This document shows positions 1 through 9,437 of a stretch of 40,019 nt of DNA, one piece after another. The position numbers and the translations under genes are program-made. Where the stretch lies: assembly GCF_003116815.1 (NCBI RefSeq), contig NZ_QDKQ01000023.1:1-40019 (forward strand), given 5' to 3'. The stretch comes from Caulobacter endophyticus. Lineage in GTDB: Bacteria > Pseudomonadota > Alphaproteobacteria > Caulobacterales > Caulobacteraceae. The notes beneath the pieces were generated by a model. The model was not told where the DNA came from. It saw only the letters and a program-made list of their open reading frames with translations, and ran no database searches. How positions within the stretch are numbered: the stretch's first letter is position 1; each line of letters begins with the position of its first letter.

Positions 1-1
1 G

Positions 2-1006
2 GCCCCGAAGGCCGCTGCACCGGCTCCCGCTGCTGCGCCGGCCGCCCCGGCTCCGGCCGCGCCCGTGGCCGCCGACGGTTCGCGCGTCTTCGCCTCGCCG
101 CTGGCCCGCCGCCTGGCCGCCGCCGCCAATCTCGACCTGAAGTCCATCAAGGGCTCGGGTCCGCACGGCCGCGTCGTCAAGTCGGACGTGGAAGCCGCCA
201 AGTCGGGCGGCGCTCCGGCCGCCAAGGCCGCTCCGGCCTCGGCTCCTGCCGCCGCTTTGGCCCCGGCCGCCGAGCCGCGCAAGGTGCAGTCGCTGGAGCA
301 GATGGGCATCCCCGCCGGCTCCTACGACCTCGTCCCGCTGGACGGCATGCGCAAGACCATCGCGCGCCGCCTGACGGAAAGCTTCCGCGACGTGCCGCAC
401 TTCCCGCTGACGATCGATATCGAGCTGGACGGCCTGCTGGCCGCCCGCGCGAAGATCAACAGCCTGCTGGAAGGGCAGGGCGTGAAGGTGTCGGTCAACG
501 ACATCGTCATCAAGGCCGCCGCCGTGGCGCTGAAGCGCGTGCCGGAAGCCAACGCCTCCTACACGCCCGAAGGCATCGCCATGCACAAGCATGCCGACAT
601 CGCCGTGGCCGTGGCCATCGACGGTGGTTTGATCACCCCGATCATCCGCGCCGCCGAGACCAAGGGCCTGGCCCAGATCTCGGCCGAGATGAAGGACCTG
701 GCCGCCCGCGCCAAGGCCAAGAAGCTGAAGCCCGAGGAATTCCAGGGCGGCACCTTCTCGGTCTCGAACCTGGGCATGTTCGGCATCAAGGCCTTCTCGT
801 CGATCATCAACGAGCCGCAGGGCGCGATCATGAGCGTCGGGGCCGGCGAGCAGCGTCCGGTGGTCAAGAACGGCCAGCTGGCCGTGGCCACGGTCATGAC
901 CGTGACCCTGACCTGCGATCACCGCGTGGTCGACGGCGCGGTCGGCGCCAAGTTCCTGGCGGCCTTCAAGCCGCTGATCGAAGAGCCGCTGACCCTGATC
1001 GTCTAA
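2..1006 (+). CDS. pdhC: Pyruvate dehydrogenase E2, dihydrolipoyl acetyltransferase (5' end outside window)
   Basis: E2 core enzyme of the pyruvate dehydrogenase complex. It moves the acetyl group from its lipoyl arm to CoA in the cytoplasm. The gene enters from the left edge in an Ala/Pro-rich linker, so the N-terminal lipoyl domain(s) lie outside the window. Next comes a peripheral subunit-binding domain (about codons 24-62 of the visible part, RVFASPLARRLA to VKSDVEAA), which docks E1/E3, then a second Ala/Pro linker. The catalytic domain starts near PLDGMRKTIARRL. The active-site signature DHRVVDGA lies near the C-terminus, with the His and Asp expected of the CAT-like acyltransferase fold. 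lpdA (E3) lies just downstream and lipA, which builds the lipoyl group, is 7 kb away. E2 of a 2-oxoglutarate complex is less likely given the Ala/Pro-rich linkers and the PLDGMRKTIA motif. Confidence 0.93.
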   Translation, partial: APKAAAPAPAAAPAAPAPAAPVAADGSRVFASPLARRLAAAANLDLKSIKGSGPHGRVVKSDVEAAKSGGAPAAKAAPASAPAAALAPAAEPRKVQSLEQMGIPAGSYDLVPLDGMRKTIARRLTESFRDVPHFPLTIDIELDGLLAARAKINSLLEGQGVKVSVNDIVIKAAAVALKRVPEANASYTPEGIAMHKHADIAVAVAIDGGLITPIIRAAETKGLAQISAEMKDLAARAKAKKLKPEEFQGGTFSVSNLGMFGIKAFSSIINEPQGAIMSVGAGEQRPVVKNGQLAVATVMTVTLTCDHRVVDGAVGAKFLAAFKPLIEEPLTLIV

Positions 1007-1022
1007 GGGCGGCCCTTCTCCT

Positions 1023-1062
1023 GAAATCCTCGCCTTGCGGTCAAACGCGGGGCGGGGATTTC
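1023..1062 (+). terminator. Stem-loop after pdhC
   Basis: A 12-bp stem (GAAATCCTCGCC at 1023-1034 against GGCGGGGATTTC at 1051-1062, one G-T wobble) encloses a loop with a small inner GCG/CGC stem, 17 bases after the pdhC stop. No T-run follows, so it may be a processing or attenuating hairpin, not a strong terminator. Confidence 0.45.
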
Positions 1063-1080
1063 GGAAGCGGCTCGGCGAGG

Positions 1081-1107
1081 CCCCATCCTGAACCTTTCAG
1101 GACGGGG
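1081..1107 (+). promoter_or_regulatory. Second hairpin just upstream of the peroxidase gene
   Basis: CCCCATCCTGAA (1081-1092) pairs with TTCAGGACGGGG (1096-1107) with one A-C mismatch and a three-base loop. It sits 10 bases before the Shine-Dalgarno (GAGGAGA, about 1115-1121) of the glutathione peroxidase. Two hairpins in 85 bases between pdhC and the next gene suggest transcript processing or partial termination. Function is inferred only. Confidence 0.4.
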
Positions 1108-1129
1108 ACGGCCCCGAGGAGAACACGCG

Positions 1130-1606
1130 ATGTCGGTCTATGATTTTTCGGCCAAGACGCTCGAAGGCAAGGACGCCAGCCTGGCGGACTATCGCGGCCA
1201 GGTGCTGCTGATCGTCAACACCGCCAGCAAGTGCGGCCTGACCCCGCAGTACGAAGGTCTCGAAGCGCTCTACAAGGCGAACAAGGACCGCGGCCTGACC
1301 ATCCTGGGCTTTCCCTGCAACCAGTTCGGATCGCAGGAGCCGGGCACGGCCGAAGAGATCGGGAGCTTCTGCTCGCTGACCTACGACGTGACCTTCCCGA
1401 TGATGGCCAAGATCGACGTCAACGGCCCCTCGACCCATCCGCTCTACGCCTATCTGAAGAAGCAGCAGAAGGGCGTGCTGGGGACCGAGGGGATCAAGTG
1501 GAACTTCACTAAGTTCCTGATCGACCGCGACGGCAAGGTCGTTGAGCGTTTCGCCCCGACCACCAAGCCTGAAGAGCTCCAGGCGGCCGTCGAGGCGCTG
1601 TTATAG
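1130..1606 (+). CDS. Glutathione peroxidase family (thioredoxin-dependent type)
   Basis: 158-residue peroxidase that reduces hydrogen peroxide and lipid hydroperoxides. The catalytic tetrad is visible: Cys35 (SKCGLT), Gln65 (FPCNQFG), Trp124 and Asn125 (KWNFTKF). It uses Cys, not selenocysteine. A further Cys81 (SFCSLT) sits where the resolving cysteine of plant/bacterial 2-Cys Gpx-like enzymes lies, so thioredoxin is the likely reductant. It lacks the longer oligomerisation loop of animal tetrameric enzymes. The start is ATG with GAGGAGA upstream. The gene lies between the E2 and E3 genes of pyruvate dehydrogenase, so it may be co-expressed with a flavoenzyme that leaks reactive oxygen; this link is inference. 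Confidence 0.93.
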   Translation: MSVYDFSAKTLEGKDASLADYRGQVLLIVNTASKCGLTPQYEGLEALYKANKDRGLTILGFPCNQFGSQEPGTAEEIGSFCSLTYDVTFPMMAKIDVNGPSTHPLYAYLKKQQKGVLGTEGIKWNFTKFLIDRDGKVVERFAPTTKPEELQAAVEALL

Positions 1607-1683
1607 AATTTCCCAGGCCGGCCAGCGCCGGTCGTTCGACGCCGCCGCTCCCCCGGCCGGTGTCCAAGCTAGGGTAAGACACT

Positions 1684-3084
<1,401 letters not shown>

Positions 3085-3146
3085 TCCGTCATCGAACGAT
3101 TTTCGCGGCGATTGTCGCGAAACTGTCGTTGAAGTGTCGCATTAGG

Positions 3147-3183
3147 AAGGCCCGTTCGGAGCACCCTCCGGACGGGCCTTTTC
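3147..3183 (+). terminator. Strong stem-loop after lpdA (possibly an attenuator for the porin gene)
   Basis: A 14-bp stem with one G-T wobble: AAGGCCCGTTCGGA (3147-3160), loop GCACCC, TCCGGACGGGCCTT (3167-3180), then TTTTC. This is a classic intrinsic terminator 60 bases after the lpdA stop. It ends only 20 bases before the best start codon of the next gene (GTG 3201), leaving no room for a promoter between them. Confidence 0.75.
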
Positions 3184-3200
3184 ACGTCCGGAGCAAAGCC

Positions 3201-4598
3201 GTGCGCCGATCCGTCCTGCCCCTGCTGGCCACCAGCGCCCTTGGCCTCGCGACGCCGGCCTTCGCCCAGGACGCTATCAGCGCCGACGAAGCCGCCGCCA
3301 TGCGGGCCCAGATTTCGGCCCTGAAGGCCCAGATCCAGCTGATGGAGCAGAAGCTGGACGCCGTCGCCGGAGCGCCCCAGCGCACGGCTCCGCCCACGGC
3401 GCCGCCGGCCACGATCGCCACGCCGACCTCGACCAAGGCCCCGCCGCCTACGGAGATCGCCTGGAAGGGCTCCCCGCAATTCAGCAGCAGCGGCGGGCGC
3501 AGCTTCAAGGCCAAGGGACGCATCCAGGCCGACGTCGGCTATGTGGCGCGTCCTGACGGCTCGGCCGACCGGGGCCTCGGCTACGCCGCCGAAATGCGCC
3601 GCATCCGGCTGGGCGGGGAAGGGGGGCTGGGCGCCGGGATCGGCTACAAGCTGGAGCTGGAGCTTTCCGACAACGGCGTCGACCTGGTCGACACCTTCGT
3701 CACCTACAAGGACGGCGGCCTGCTGCTGTCGGTCGGCAACCAGAACCAGTTCCAGTCTCTCGATGAGCTGACTGGCGATACGTCCGGCTCGGTCATGGAG
3801 CGCGCGGCCTTCACCGACGCCTTCAACTTCGAGCGCCGTCTCGGCATCGCCGCCCAGTACGAGAAGGCCGCCTGGCTGCTGCAGGCGGGCTTGTTCGCCG
3901 ACGACATCACCGCGCTCTCCAACGACAGCGACGGCGAGACCGGCGGCGACGAGAACAACAGCTACGGCCTCGACGGGCGCCTCGTCTATGCGCCCAAGCT
4001 TGGCGACGCCCAGCTGCATTTCGGCGGCTCGGCCCACTGGCGCGACCTCAAGCGCGTCGGCGACGCCGGCACGCGCTATCGCCAGCGGCCTTTCGTGCAC
4101 ACCAGCAACACCCGCCTGATCGGAACCTCGACCCTCGACGTCAAGGACGAGGCCCACTACGGCCTCGAGGCCGCCTTCGTGCGCGGCCGCCTGCACGGCG
4201 CGGCCGAGACCCACTGGCTGCGCAGCGACCTGGCGACCGGTCCCGACGCGGAATTCTTCGGCGGCTATGCCGAGCTCGGCTGGTTCCTGACCGACGACAC
4301 CCGCGGCTATAAGGGCGGCATCTTCGATCGCGCCAAGCCCAGGAAGCCGCTGGGCGGCGGCGGTCTTGGCGCGGTGCAGGTCAACGCCCGCTACGACTAT
4401 CTCGACCTCAACGACGGCGCGATCGTGGGCGGCCGTCAGGACGCCTGGATCGCCGCCCTGATCTGGCAGCCGGTCGAGTACCTGCGCTTCAACGTCAACT
4501 ACGCCTATCTCTCGTACCAGGACGCCACGCCGCTGGCCGACGGCGACCGGGACTACAGCGTGCACGTCACCGGCGCGCGCATGGAGTTGGATTTCTAG
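3201..4598 (+). CDS. OprP/OprO-type (Porin_O_P) outer-membrane porin
   Basis: Outer-membrane beta-barrel protein, 465 residues from GTG 3201. The start is chosen because GGAG sits 7 bases upstream and because it gives a clean signal peptide: Arg-Arg, hydrophobic LPLLATSALGLA, cleavage after AFA before Gln. Starting further upstream would translate through the terminator hairpin. After the signal there is a short heptad-like helix (ALKAQIQLMEQKLDAV), then a Pro/Ala/Thr linker, then the barrel with alternating strands and a final Phe (ARMELDF). The late segment with GGRQDAWIAALIWQP followed by EYLRFNVNYAY is characteristic of phosphate/polyphosphate-selective porins. The real substrate cannot be read from sequence, and no pho box was seen. 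Confidence 0.82.
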   Translation: MRRSVLPLLATSALGLATPAFAQDAISADEAAAMRAQISALKAQIQLMEQKLDAVAGAPQRTAPPTAPPATIATPTSTKAPPPTEIAWKGSPQFSSSGGRSFKAKGRIQADVGYVARPDGSADRGLGYAAEMRRIRLGGEGGLGAGIGYKLELELSDNGVDLVDTFVTYKDGGLLLSVGNQNQFQSLDELTGDTSGSVMERAAFTDAFNFERRLGIAAQYEKAAWLLQAGLFADDITALSNDSDGETGGDENNSYGLDGRLVYAPKLGDAQLHFGGSAHWRDLKRVGDAGTRYRQRPFVHTSNTRLIGTSTLDVKDEAHYGLEAAFVRGRLHGAAETHWLRSDLATGPDAEFFGGYAELGWFLTDDTRGYKGGIFDRAKPRKPLGGGGLGAVQVNARYDYLDLNDGAIVGGRQDAWIAALIWQPVEYLRFNVNYAYLSYQDATPLADGDRDYSVHVTGARMELDF

Positions 4599-4605
4599 AA
4601 CCGAA

Positions 4606-4629
4606 ATCCTCCCCCTTCAGGAGGAGGAT
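4606..4629. terminator. Hairpin between the convergent porin and DoxX genes
   Basis: ATCCTCC (4606-4612) and GGAGGAT (4623-4629) pair around a 10-base loop, just after the porin stop and just after the stop of the convergent DoxX gene. Short stem and no clear T-run, so a weak bidirectional terminator at best. Confidence 0.4.
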
Positions 4630-4636
4630 CTGGACG

Positions 4637-5032
4637 TCACGGCCGCTTCCGTACCTGCGCATCCACGCTCCACTCGCCCGGCCCGGCGAAGACCAGGTAC
4701 AGGAACACGAAGCAGAACAGGATCGCGGCCTCGCCGCCGTTCAGGGCCGGCCAGAAGCCCTGGCTGGCGTGGGCCAGGAAATAGGCCACGGCCATCTGTC
4801 CTGACAGGATGAAGGCTACCGGCCGGGTGAACAGGCCCAGCACCAGAAGGCCGCCGCCCACGACTTCCAGCCACGCAGCCGCCAGCAGCATGGGAGGCAG
4901 GGGATCGGGCGCGCCAGGCTGCGGAGCGGGAAAGTGGAACAGCTTCATCAGGCCATGTTCCATGAAGAGCAGGGCGGCGATCACCCGCAGCAGGCTCAGC
5001 ACCCGCGGAGTCCATACGAACAATCGTTCCAA
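4637..5032 (-). CDS. DoxX family membrane protein
   Basis: 131-residue integral membrane protein with four hydrophobic segments. The first carries RVIAALLFMEHGLMKLF, the DoxX signature where a Gly-x-x-K/H follows the first helix. The second has GGGLLVLGLFTRPVAFIL, another family hallmark. DoxX-like proteins are small inner-membrane proteins related to the quinol-oxidase DoxD/SURF4 group; some act with oxidoreductases in redox stress, most are unstudied. The start is TTG at 5032, supported by GGGAGA seven bases upstream; no nearby ATG fits the first helix. It follows the acyl ligase on the same strand by about 95 bases and may be co-transcribed. Confidence 0.85.
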   Translation of the reverse strand: MERLFVWTPRVLSLLRVIAALLFMEHGLMKLFHFPAPQPGAPDPLPPMLLAAAWLEVVGGGLLVLGLFTRPVAFILSGQMAVAYFLAHASQGFWPALNGGEAAILFCFVFLYLVFAGPGEWSVDAQVRKRP

Positions 5033-5127
5033 GCGTTTCTCCCGTTCGCAGAGGTTCGTGGTCGGCCGCCGCCGGGAAGGCGACGGCCGTAAGCTCTACT
5101 GAAACGCGGCGCTCGGGCGGAAGTTCG

Positions 5128-6672
5128 TCAGCCGGCGGCTTCCACCATGCGCTGGATGGCCACGTAGTCGGTCTTGCCGCTGCCCAGCACGGGCACCTGT
5201 GTGACCTTCAGGATCTTGCGCGGCACGGCCAGTTCCGGCGCGCCGATCGCCTGGGCGTGCGCCACCAGCGGGGCGGCGTCGGCGCCCTGGCAGTCGGTCA
5301 CCAGAACCAAGCGTTCGCCCTTCTTCTTGTCGGGCATCGAGATAACGGCATGACGGGCCGTGGGCCAAACGGCCACGGCCAGATCCTCGGCCGCGGTCAG
5401 CGACACCATCTCGCCGCCGATCTTGGCGAAGCGCTTCACCCGGCCCTTGATGGTGATCCACTGGTCGTCGGTCATGGTGACCACGTCGCCGGTGTCGTGC
5501 CAGCCGCCTTCCGGGGCGTCGACGCCGCCGTCCTCGCGCAGGTAGCCCGCCATGATGTTGGGGCCGCGCACGAAGAAGCGGCCGCCTTCGGCGATGCCCT
5601 CGACGGGCTCGATGCGGGTCTCCATGCCCGGCAGCAGGCCGCCCACGGTGCCGGGGCGATTGTCGGTCGGCTTGTTGACGGCGATGACTGGCGAGGCCTC
5701 GGTGGCGCCGTAGCCTTCCAGCACCGGTACGTCGCCGAAGCGCTCCTTGATCAGGGCGTGGGTCTCGTCTCGCACCTTCTCGGCGCCGCAGACGATGAAC
5801 TGCAGGCCGCCCAGTTCGTCGGTCTCCGAAGCCCGGGCGTACTGGTTGACGAAGGTGTCGGTGGCCAGCAGCAGCGAGGCCTTGGCGTCCTTGATCAGCG
5901 GCGGGATCTGCTTGGTGTGCAGGGGCGAGGGATATTCGAACGCCTTCATGCCCTGCAGCAGGGGCAGGATCACCCCGCCGGTCAGGCCAAAGCAGTGGAA
6001 CACCGGCAGCGGGTTGAACATCACCCAGTTGGGATCGAGCGGGATATGCGCGGCGATCTGGGCGGCGTTGGAAACGAGGTTGGCCTGGCTCAGGACCACG
6101 CCACGCGGTGCGCCGAAGCTGCCCGAGGTGAACAGCACCACGCCCTTGTCCGACGGCTTGGCAGGCGCGCGGAACTGGCGCGGAAAAGCCCCGGCGGCGG
6201 CGGCGAACAGCTTGTCGGCCAGGCCGATCGTCTTTCGCACGTCCTCCAGGTAGACGACCTTGGCCAGGTCGTCGATCGCGTCGACCACGTCGTGCAGTTT
6301 GCCCAGCTCGATGAACTTGTGGGCGGTCAGCACGTGCTGGACCTTTGCCAGCTTCACCGCCGCCTTGATGTTCCGCAGGCCCGCCGTGAAGTTCAGCATG
6401 GTCGGCACGCGGCCGAAAGCGTGCAGGGCGAAGAACACCACGACCGCGCCGACACCCGACGGCAGCAGCACACCGACGTGCTCGCCGGGCTTGGTCATCG
6501 CCGCGATCTTGCGGCCCAAGGCGAAGCTCGCCCTGATCACGTCGGTATAGCTGAGCGGGTTGCGGTCCTGGTCCTCTAGGATCGGCTTCTTCGCTCCGAA
6601 CTTGTCCTTGGCGTCGATAAGGGCGTCGAAGAGCGCCTTCTGGCCATCTTCCGCTTTGTAAACAACCGGCAT
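5128..6672 (-). CDS. Aas-like acyl-ACP/acyl-CoA synthetase (ANL superfamily), no acyltransferase domain
   Basis: 514-residue adenylate-forming ligase that activates a carboxylic (fatty) acid with ATP. The best match from memory is the C-terminal half of enterobacterial Aas: FNPLPVFHCFGLTGG, the YPSPLH motif, LEGYGATEASPV, GPNIMAGYLR, RFAKIGGEMVSL, ELAVPRKI and the terminal VLGSGKTDYV carrying the catalytic Lys. The phosphate-binding loop is FTSGSFGAPRG, with Arg where Lys is usual. Aas of Escherichia coli carries an N-terminal PlsC-like domain. Here that part is absent, and a separate plsC lies at 22.2-23.0 kb. Likely role: recycling free fatty acids into acyl-ACP or lysophospholipid repair; CoA is the alternative acceptor. 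ATG 6672 is preferred over GTG 6690 because GGGAGG lies in between, 10 bases before the ATG. Confidence 0.8.
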   Translation of the reverse strand: MPVVYKAEDGQKALFDALIDAKDKFGAKKPILEDQDRNPLSYTDVIRASFALGRKIAAMTKPGEHVGVLLPSGVGAVVVFFALHAFGRVPTMLNFTAGLRNIKAAVKLAKVQHVLTAHKFIELGKLHDVVDAIDDLAKVVYLEDVRKTIGLADKLFAAAAGAFPRQFRAPAKPSDKGVVLFTSGSFGAPRGVVLSQANLVSNAAQIAAHIPLDPNWVMFNPLPVFHCFGLTGGVILPLLQGMKAFEYPSPLHTKQIPPLIKDAKASLLLATDTFVNQYARASETDELGGLQFIVCGAEKVRDETHALIKERFGDVPVLEGYGATEASPVIAVNKPTDNRPGTVGGLLPGMETRIEPVEGIAEGGRFFVRGPNIMAGYLREDGGVDAPEGGWHDTGDVVTMTDDQWITIKGRVKRFAKIGGEMVSLTAAEDLAVAVWPTARHAVISMPDKKKGERLVLVTDCQGADAAPLVAHAQAIGAPELAVPRKILKVTQVPVLGSGKTDYVAIQRMVEAAG

Positions 6673-6815
6673 GCCGGCGAAACCTCCCACAAAGACGGTG
6701 GTTCCGCCCTCGTTCGATTGAGACGGGAGCCTAGCGGCCCCGATGGAGTTTGCAAAGATCGGTCACATTTCGTGAGCGAACCGCGTTCTTCATCTGGTGC
6801 GCCAAGCCTTGCAGC

Positions 6816-7859
6816 TCAAGGGATGGCGGGGGGTGGACGACCAGCAGCGCGCACGGTCGCCAGCACCGCTTCAAGCCAGGGTCCGCGCACCGAATCTCGC
6901 TCCAAGTGCAGGGCGTGACGACCGCTGGCCAGGCGAGTCTCCCGGCACTCGGCCAAGGCCTTGCAGACCGATTGCTGGGCGAAGGCGGGCGTGACCGAAT
7001 CCGTATCGCCGGCCAGCAGCGCCACGGACGTCTTCACGCGAGAGAGGTCGCGGGCCGTCACGTCCAGCACGTCGTAGAACGCTGCGTACTGGCCAAGGCT
7101 GGGCGAGCCCATCCGCAGGTCCGGATTGGCCGTCTGCCAGGCGTGGTTGACCGCGCCGCGCACGGGATCGCCGGTCAGGCCCGTCGCTCGGTCGTCGGGA
7201 CCGTCGCGCCGCCAGTCCGGAGCGCCCGGCCAAGCCTGCAACGACAGCTGCAACCGCCGGGTCCAGCGCGCCGCCTCTATGAGCTGGCCCTTTGGGCGGG
7301 GCAGGGCGGAGAGCTCGAAGGTCGGGGCCGACAACACCAAGGCGTCGACCATCAGGCCCTCCTCGACAGCGCGCAGAGCCACAAGGCCGCCCTGGCCCTG
7401 GCCGAGCACCGTCAGCGGCAGCCGTCCGTCGGGCCGGACGACGACCCTGACCATCGCCTTCGTGGCCGTGACGTCCGGCGCGTAGCTGACGACATGGCCG
7501 CGATCGCGCTTGCCTGTCAGGCGCTCGGAGCCGCCCTGGCCCTGGCGCTCCAGGATCCAGACCACCACGCCCTTGGCGTTGAGGTCGCGGGCCGTCTCGA
7601 ACCAGGTCTCGGCGCTCTCGCCGTAGTCGGTCAGGATCAGGATCTGGGCGGTCGCCGCGCCGTGAGGAGCAGAGACGCCATAGCGCTGGACCGCGTCCTC
7701 GCCAACCTGGACATAGCCCCAGGCCCAGCCGGCAGGCGGCAGGAACCGGCGCTCCAGGCCCGGCGGCGTGCGGCTGTCGGCGAAAGGCGCGCGCAGTCCT
7801 TGCTCGCCGCAGGCGAAAAGGGGCAGGGCGAGCAGCAAAGCGAGAGCGGGACGACGCAT
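6816..7859 (-). CDS. Alpha/beta-hydrolase-fold lipoprotein with altered nucleophile elbow
   Basis: 347 residues from ATG 7859. Signal peptide with lipobox-like LFAC, Cys17 being the likely lipidated residue, so an inner- or outer-membrane lipoprotein facing the periplasm. The body resembles the lysophospholipase/monoacylglycerol-lipase group (Hydrolase_4): ILILTDYGESAETW early, WILERQGQGGS, then an elbow strand TVLGQGQGG. The usual elbow is G-x-S-x-G-G; here the Ser position is Gly155 (bases 7395-7397, GGC on the minus strand). The acid (LLAGDTDSVTP) and the His (SGRHALH) are still in place. It is therefore either inactive or works differently. It is divergent from lipA. No clear Shine-Dalgarno precedes ATG 7859; GTG 7868 is an alternative. 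Confidence 0.75.
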   Translation of the reverse strand: MRRPALALLLALPLFACGEQGLRAPFADSRTPPGLERRFLPPAGWAWGYVQVGEDAVQRYGVSAPHGAATAQILILTDYGESAETWFETARDLNAKGVVVWILERQGQGGSERLTGKRDRGHVVSYAPDVTATKAMVRVVVRPDGRLPLTVLGQGQGGLVALRAVEEGLMVDALVLSAPTFELSALPRPKGQLIEAARWTRRLQLSLQAWPGAPDWRRDGPDDRATGLTGDPVRGAVNHAWQTANPDLRMGSPSLGQYAAFYDVLDVTARDLSRVKTSVALLAGDTDSVTPAFAQQSVCKALAECRETRLASGRHALHLERDSVRGPWLEAVLATVRAAGRPPPAIP

Positions 7860-7942
7860 ATAGGCCACTCATTTCGCGCCTTTGCGCCGCATGCAAGATC
7901 GAGAGCTTGATCCGGAGGCCAAGAAGGCCGATCTAGGCCCAC

Positions 7943-8920
7943 ATGGTCACGTTGATCGACACGCTGAAGGCCCGCGGTCCCGAGGATCGCGCCGTCCGCC
8001 ACCCCGAGAAGCAGAATCGCCCGGACACCCCGGTCCTGCGCAAACCCGAGTGGCTGCGCGTCCGCGCGCCCGGTTCGGGTCAGTACAACGAGACCAAGGG
8101 CATCGTGCGCGAGCACAAGCTGACCACGGTCTGCGAAGAGGCGGCCTGCCCGAACATCGGCGAGTGCTGGAGCCAGAAGCACGCGACCATGATGATCATG
8201 GGCGAGATCTGCACTCGCGCCTGCGCCTTCTGCAACGTCACCACCGGTCTGCCGACCCAACTGGACCCCGACGAGCCGCGCCGCGTGGCCGAGGCCGTCG
8301 CCAAGATGGGCCTCAACCACGTGGTCATCACCTCGGTGGACCGCGACGACCTGATCGACGGCGGCGCGCGCCACTTCGCCGAGGTGGTCACGGCCATCCG
8401 CGCGGCGGCGCCCAAGACCACCATTGAGATCCTGACGCCCGACTTCCTGCGCAAGGACCGGGCCGAGAACGTGGTCATCGACGCCCGCCCGGACGTCTTC
8501 AACCACAACCTCGAGACCGTGCCGCGGCTCTATCTGAAGATCCGCCCCGGCGCCCGCTACTACAACTCGCTGCGCCTGCTGGAGCGGGTGAAGGAACGCG
8601 ATCCCTCCCAGTTCACCAAGTCCGGCCTGATGGTCGGCCTGGGCGAGACCAAGGAAGAGGTCATGCAGGTCATGGACGACATGCGTTCGGCCGGCGTCGA
8701 CTTCATCACCATCGGTCAGTATCTGCAGCCGACCCGTAAGCACGCGGCCATCGACCGCTTCGTGACGCCCGAAGAATTCAAGGCCTACGAGGCGATCGCC
8801 CGGGCCAAGGGCTTCCTGATGGTGTCGTCCAGCCCGCTGACCCGCTCGTCGCACCATGCGGGCGAGGATTTCGCCAAGCTGCAGGCCGCCCGCCGGGCCC
8901 TGGACGCCAAAGCCGGCTGA
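7943..8920 (+). CDS. lipA: Lipoyl synthase (radical SAM)
   Basis: 325-residue radical SAM enzyme that inserts two sulfurs into octanoyl groups on E2 and glycine-cleavage H proteins. Both iron-sulfur ligand sets are visible: the auxiliary-cluster motif [12 protein letters not shown] and the radical SAM motif [10 protein letters not shown]. The conserved C-terminal [11 protein letters not shown] region supplies the serine ligand to the auxiliary cluster. [11 protein letters not shown] and [12 protein letters not shown] are family motifs. It directly serves the pyruvate dehydrogenase E2 at the left edge. The next gene starts 4 bases after its stop, so they form an operon. Confidence 0.97.
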   Translation: MVTLIDTLKARGPEDRAVRHPEKQNRPDTPVLRKPEWLRVRAPGSGQYNETKGIVREHKLTTVCEEAACPNIGECWSQKHATMMIMGEICTRACAFCNVTTGLPTQLDPDEPRRVAEAVAKMGLNHVVITSVDRDDLIDGGARHFAEVVTAIRAAAPKTTIEILTPDFLRKDRAENVVIDARPDVFNHNLETVPRLYLKIRPGARYYNSLRLLERVKERDPSQFTKSGLMVGLGETKEEVMQVMDDMRSAGVDFITIGQYLQPTRKHAAIDRFVTPEEFKAYEAIARAKGFLMVSSSPLTRSSHHAGEDFAKLQAARRALDAKAG

Positions 8921-8924
8921 TCCC

Positions 8925-9377
8925 GTGCACCGCCACGTCGTCACCCGGGTGCTGCCCTACGCGCCCGAGCAACTCTTCACGCTCGTCGGCGACGTCGAGG
9001 CCTATCCGTCGTTCGTGCCTTGGATCACCGGCATGCGCACCTGGAACGCCCACGAGAGCGGCGAGGTCAGCACGCTCGACGCCGAGGCCCAGGTCGGTTT
9101 CTCGTTCCTGCGCGAGAAGTTTGCGACGCGTGTCCGTCGGGACCGCTCGGATCTTAGCGTGACCGTCAGCCTGCTCTACGGGCCCTTCAAGCGCCTCTCG
9201 AACCACTGGCGGTTCTCGCCGCATCCGGACGGCGCGACGATCGACTTCGTCATCGACTTCGCCTTCAAGTCCAAGCTGCTCGACGCCATGCTGGCGGCCA
9301 ACATGGACAAGGCCGTAGACAAGCTGATCGCCTGCTTCGAGGCCCGCGCGGCCCAGCTCTACGGTACGGAGCGGTAG
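8925..9377 (+). CDS. RatA/Coq10-type START-domain protein
   Basis: 150 residues from GTG 8925, four bases after the lipA stop. An upstream in-frame extension would overlap the end of lipA and has no family match, so GTG is preferred. The fold is the polyketide-cyclase/dehydrase (SRPBCC) domain: VTRVLPYAPEQLFTLVGDVEAYPSFVPW, a central strand region with GPFKRLSNHWRF, and a long C-terminal helix (AANMDKAVDKLIACFEARA). Relatives include the ubiquinone-binding protein Coq10 of mitochondria and bacterial RatA. In alphaproteobacteria it often follows lipA. A quinone-chaperone role near respiration is plausible; the toxin role claimed for RatA is not implied. Confidence 0.88.
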   Translation: MHRHVVTRVLPYAPEQLFTLVGDVEAYPSFVPWITGMRTWNAHESGEVSTLDAEAQVGFSFLREKFATRVRRDRSDLSVTVSLLYGPFKRLSNHWRFSPHPDGATIDFVIDFAFKSKLLDAMLAANMDKAVDKLIACFEARAAQLYGTER

Positions 9378-9410
9378 GGGCGGTCCCGACCCTCTCTCAA
9401 TTTCCAAACT

Positions 9411-9428
9411 GGCCCGCCTTCCTGGGCC
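9411..9428. terminator. Possible terminator between convergent genes
   Basis: GGCCC (9411-9415) and GGGCC (9424-9428) can pair around an 8-base loop, between the stops of the START-domain gene (+) and the FUSC gene (-). The stem is short and support is weak. Confidence 0.3.
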
Positions 9429-9437
9429 TTGCGCTGC

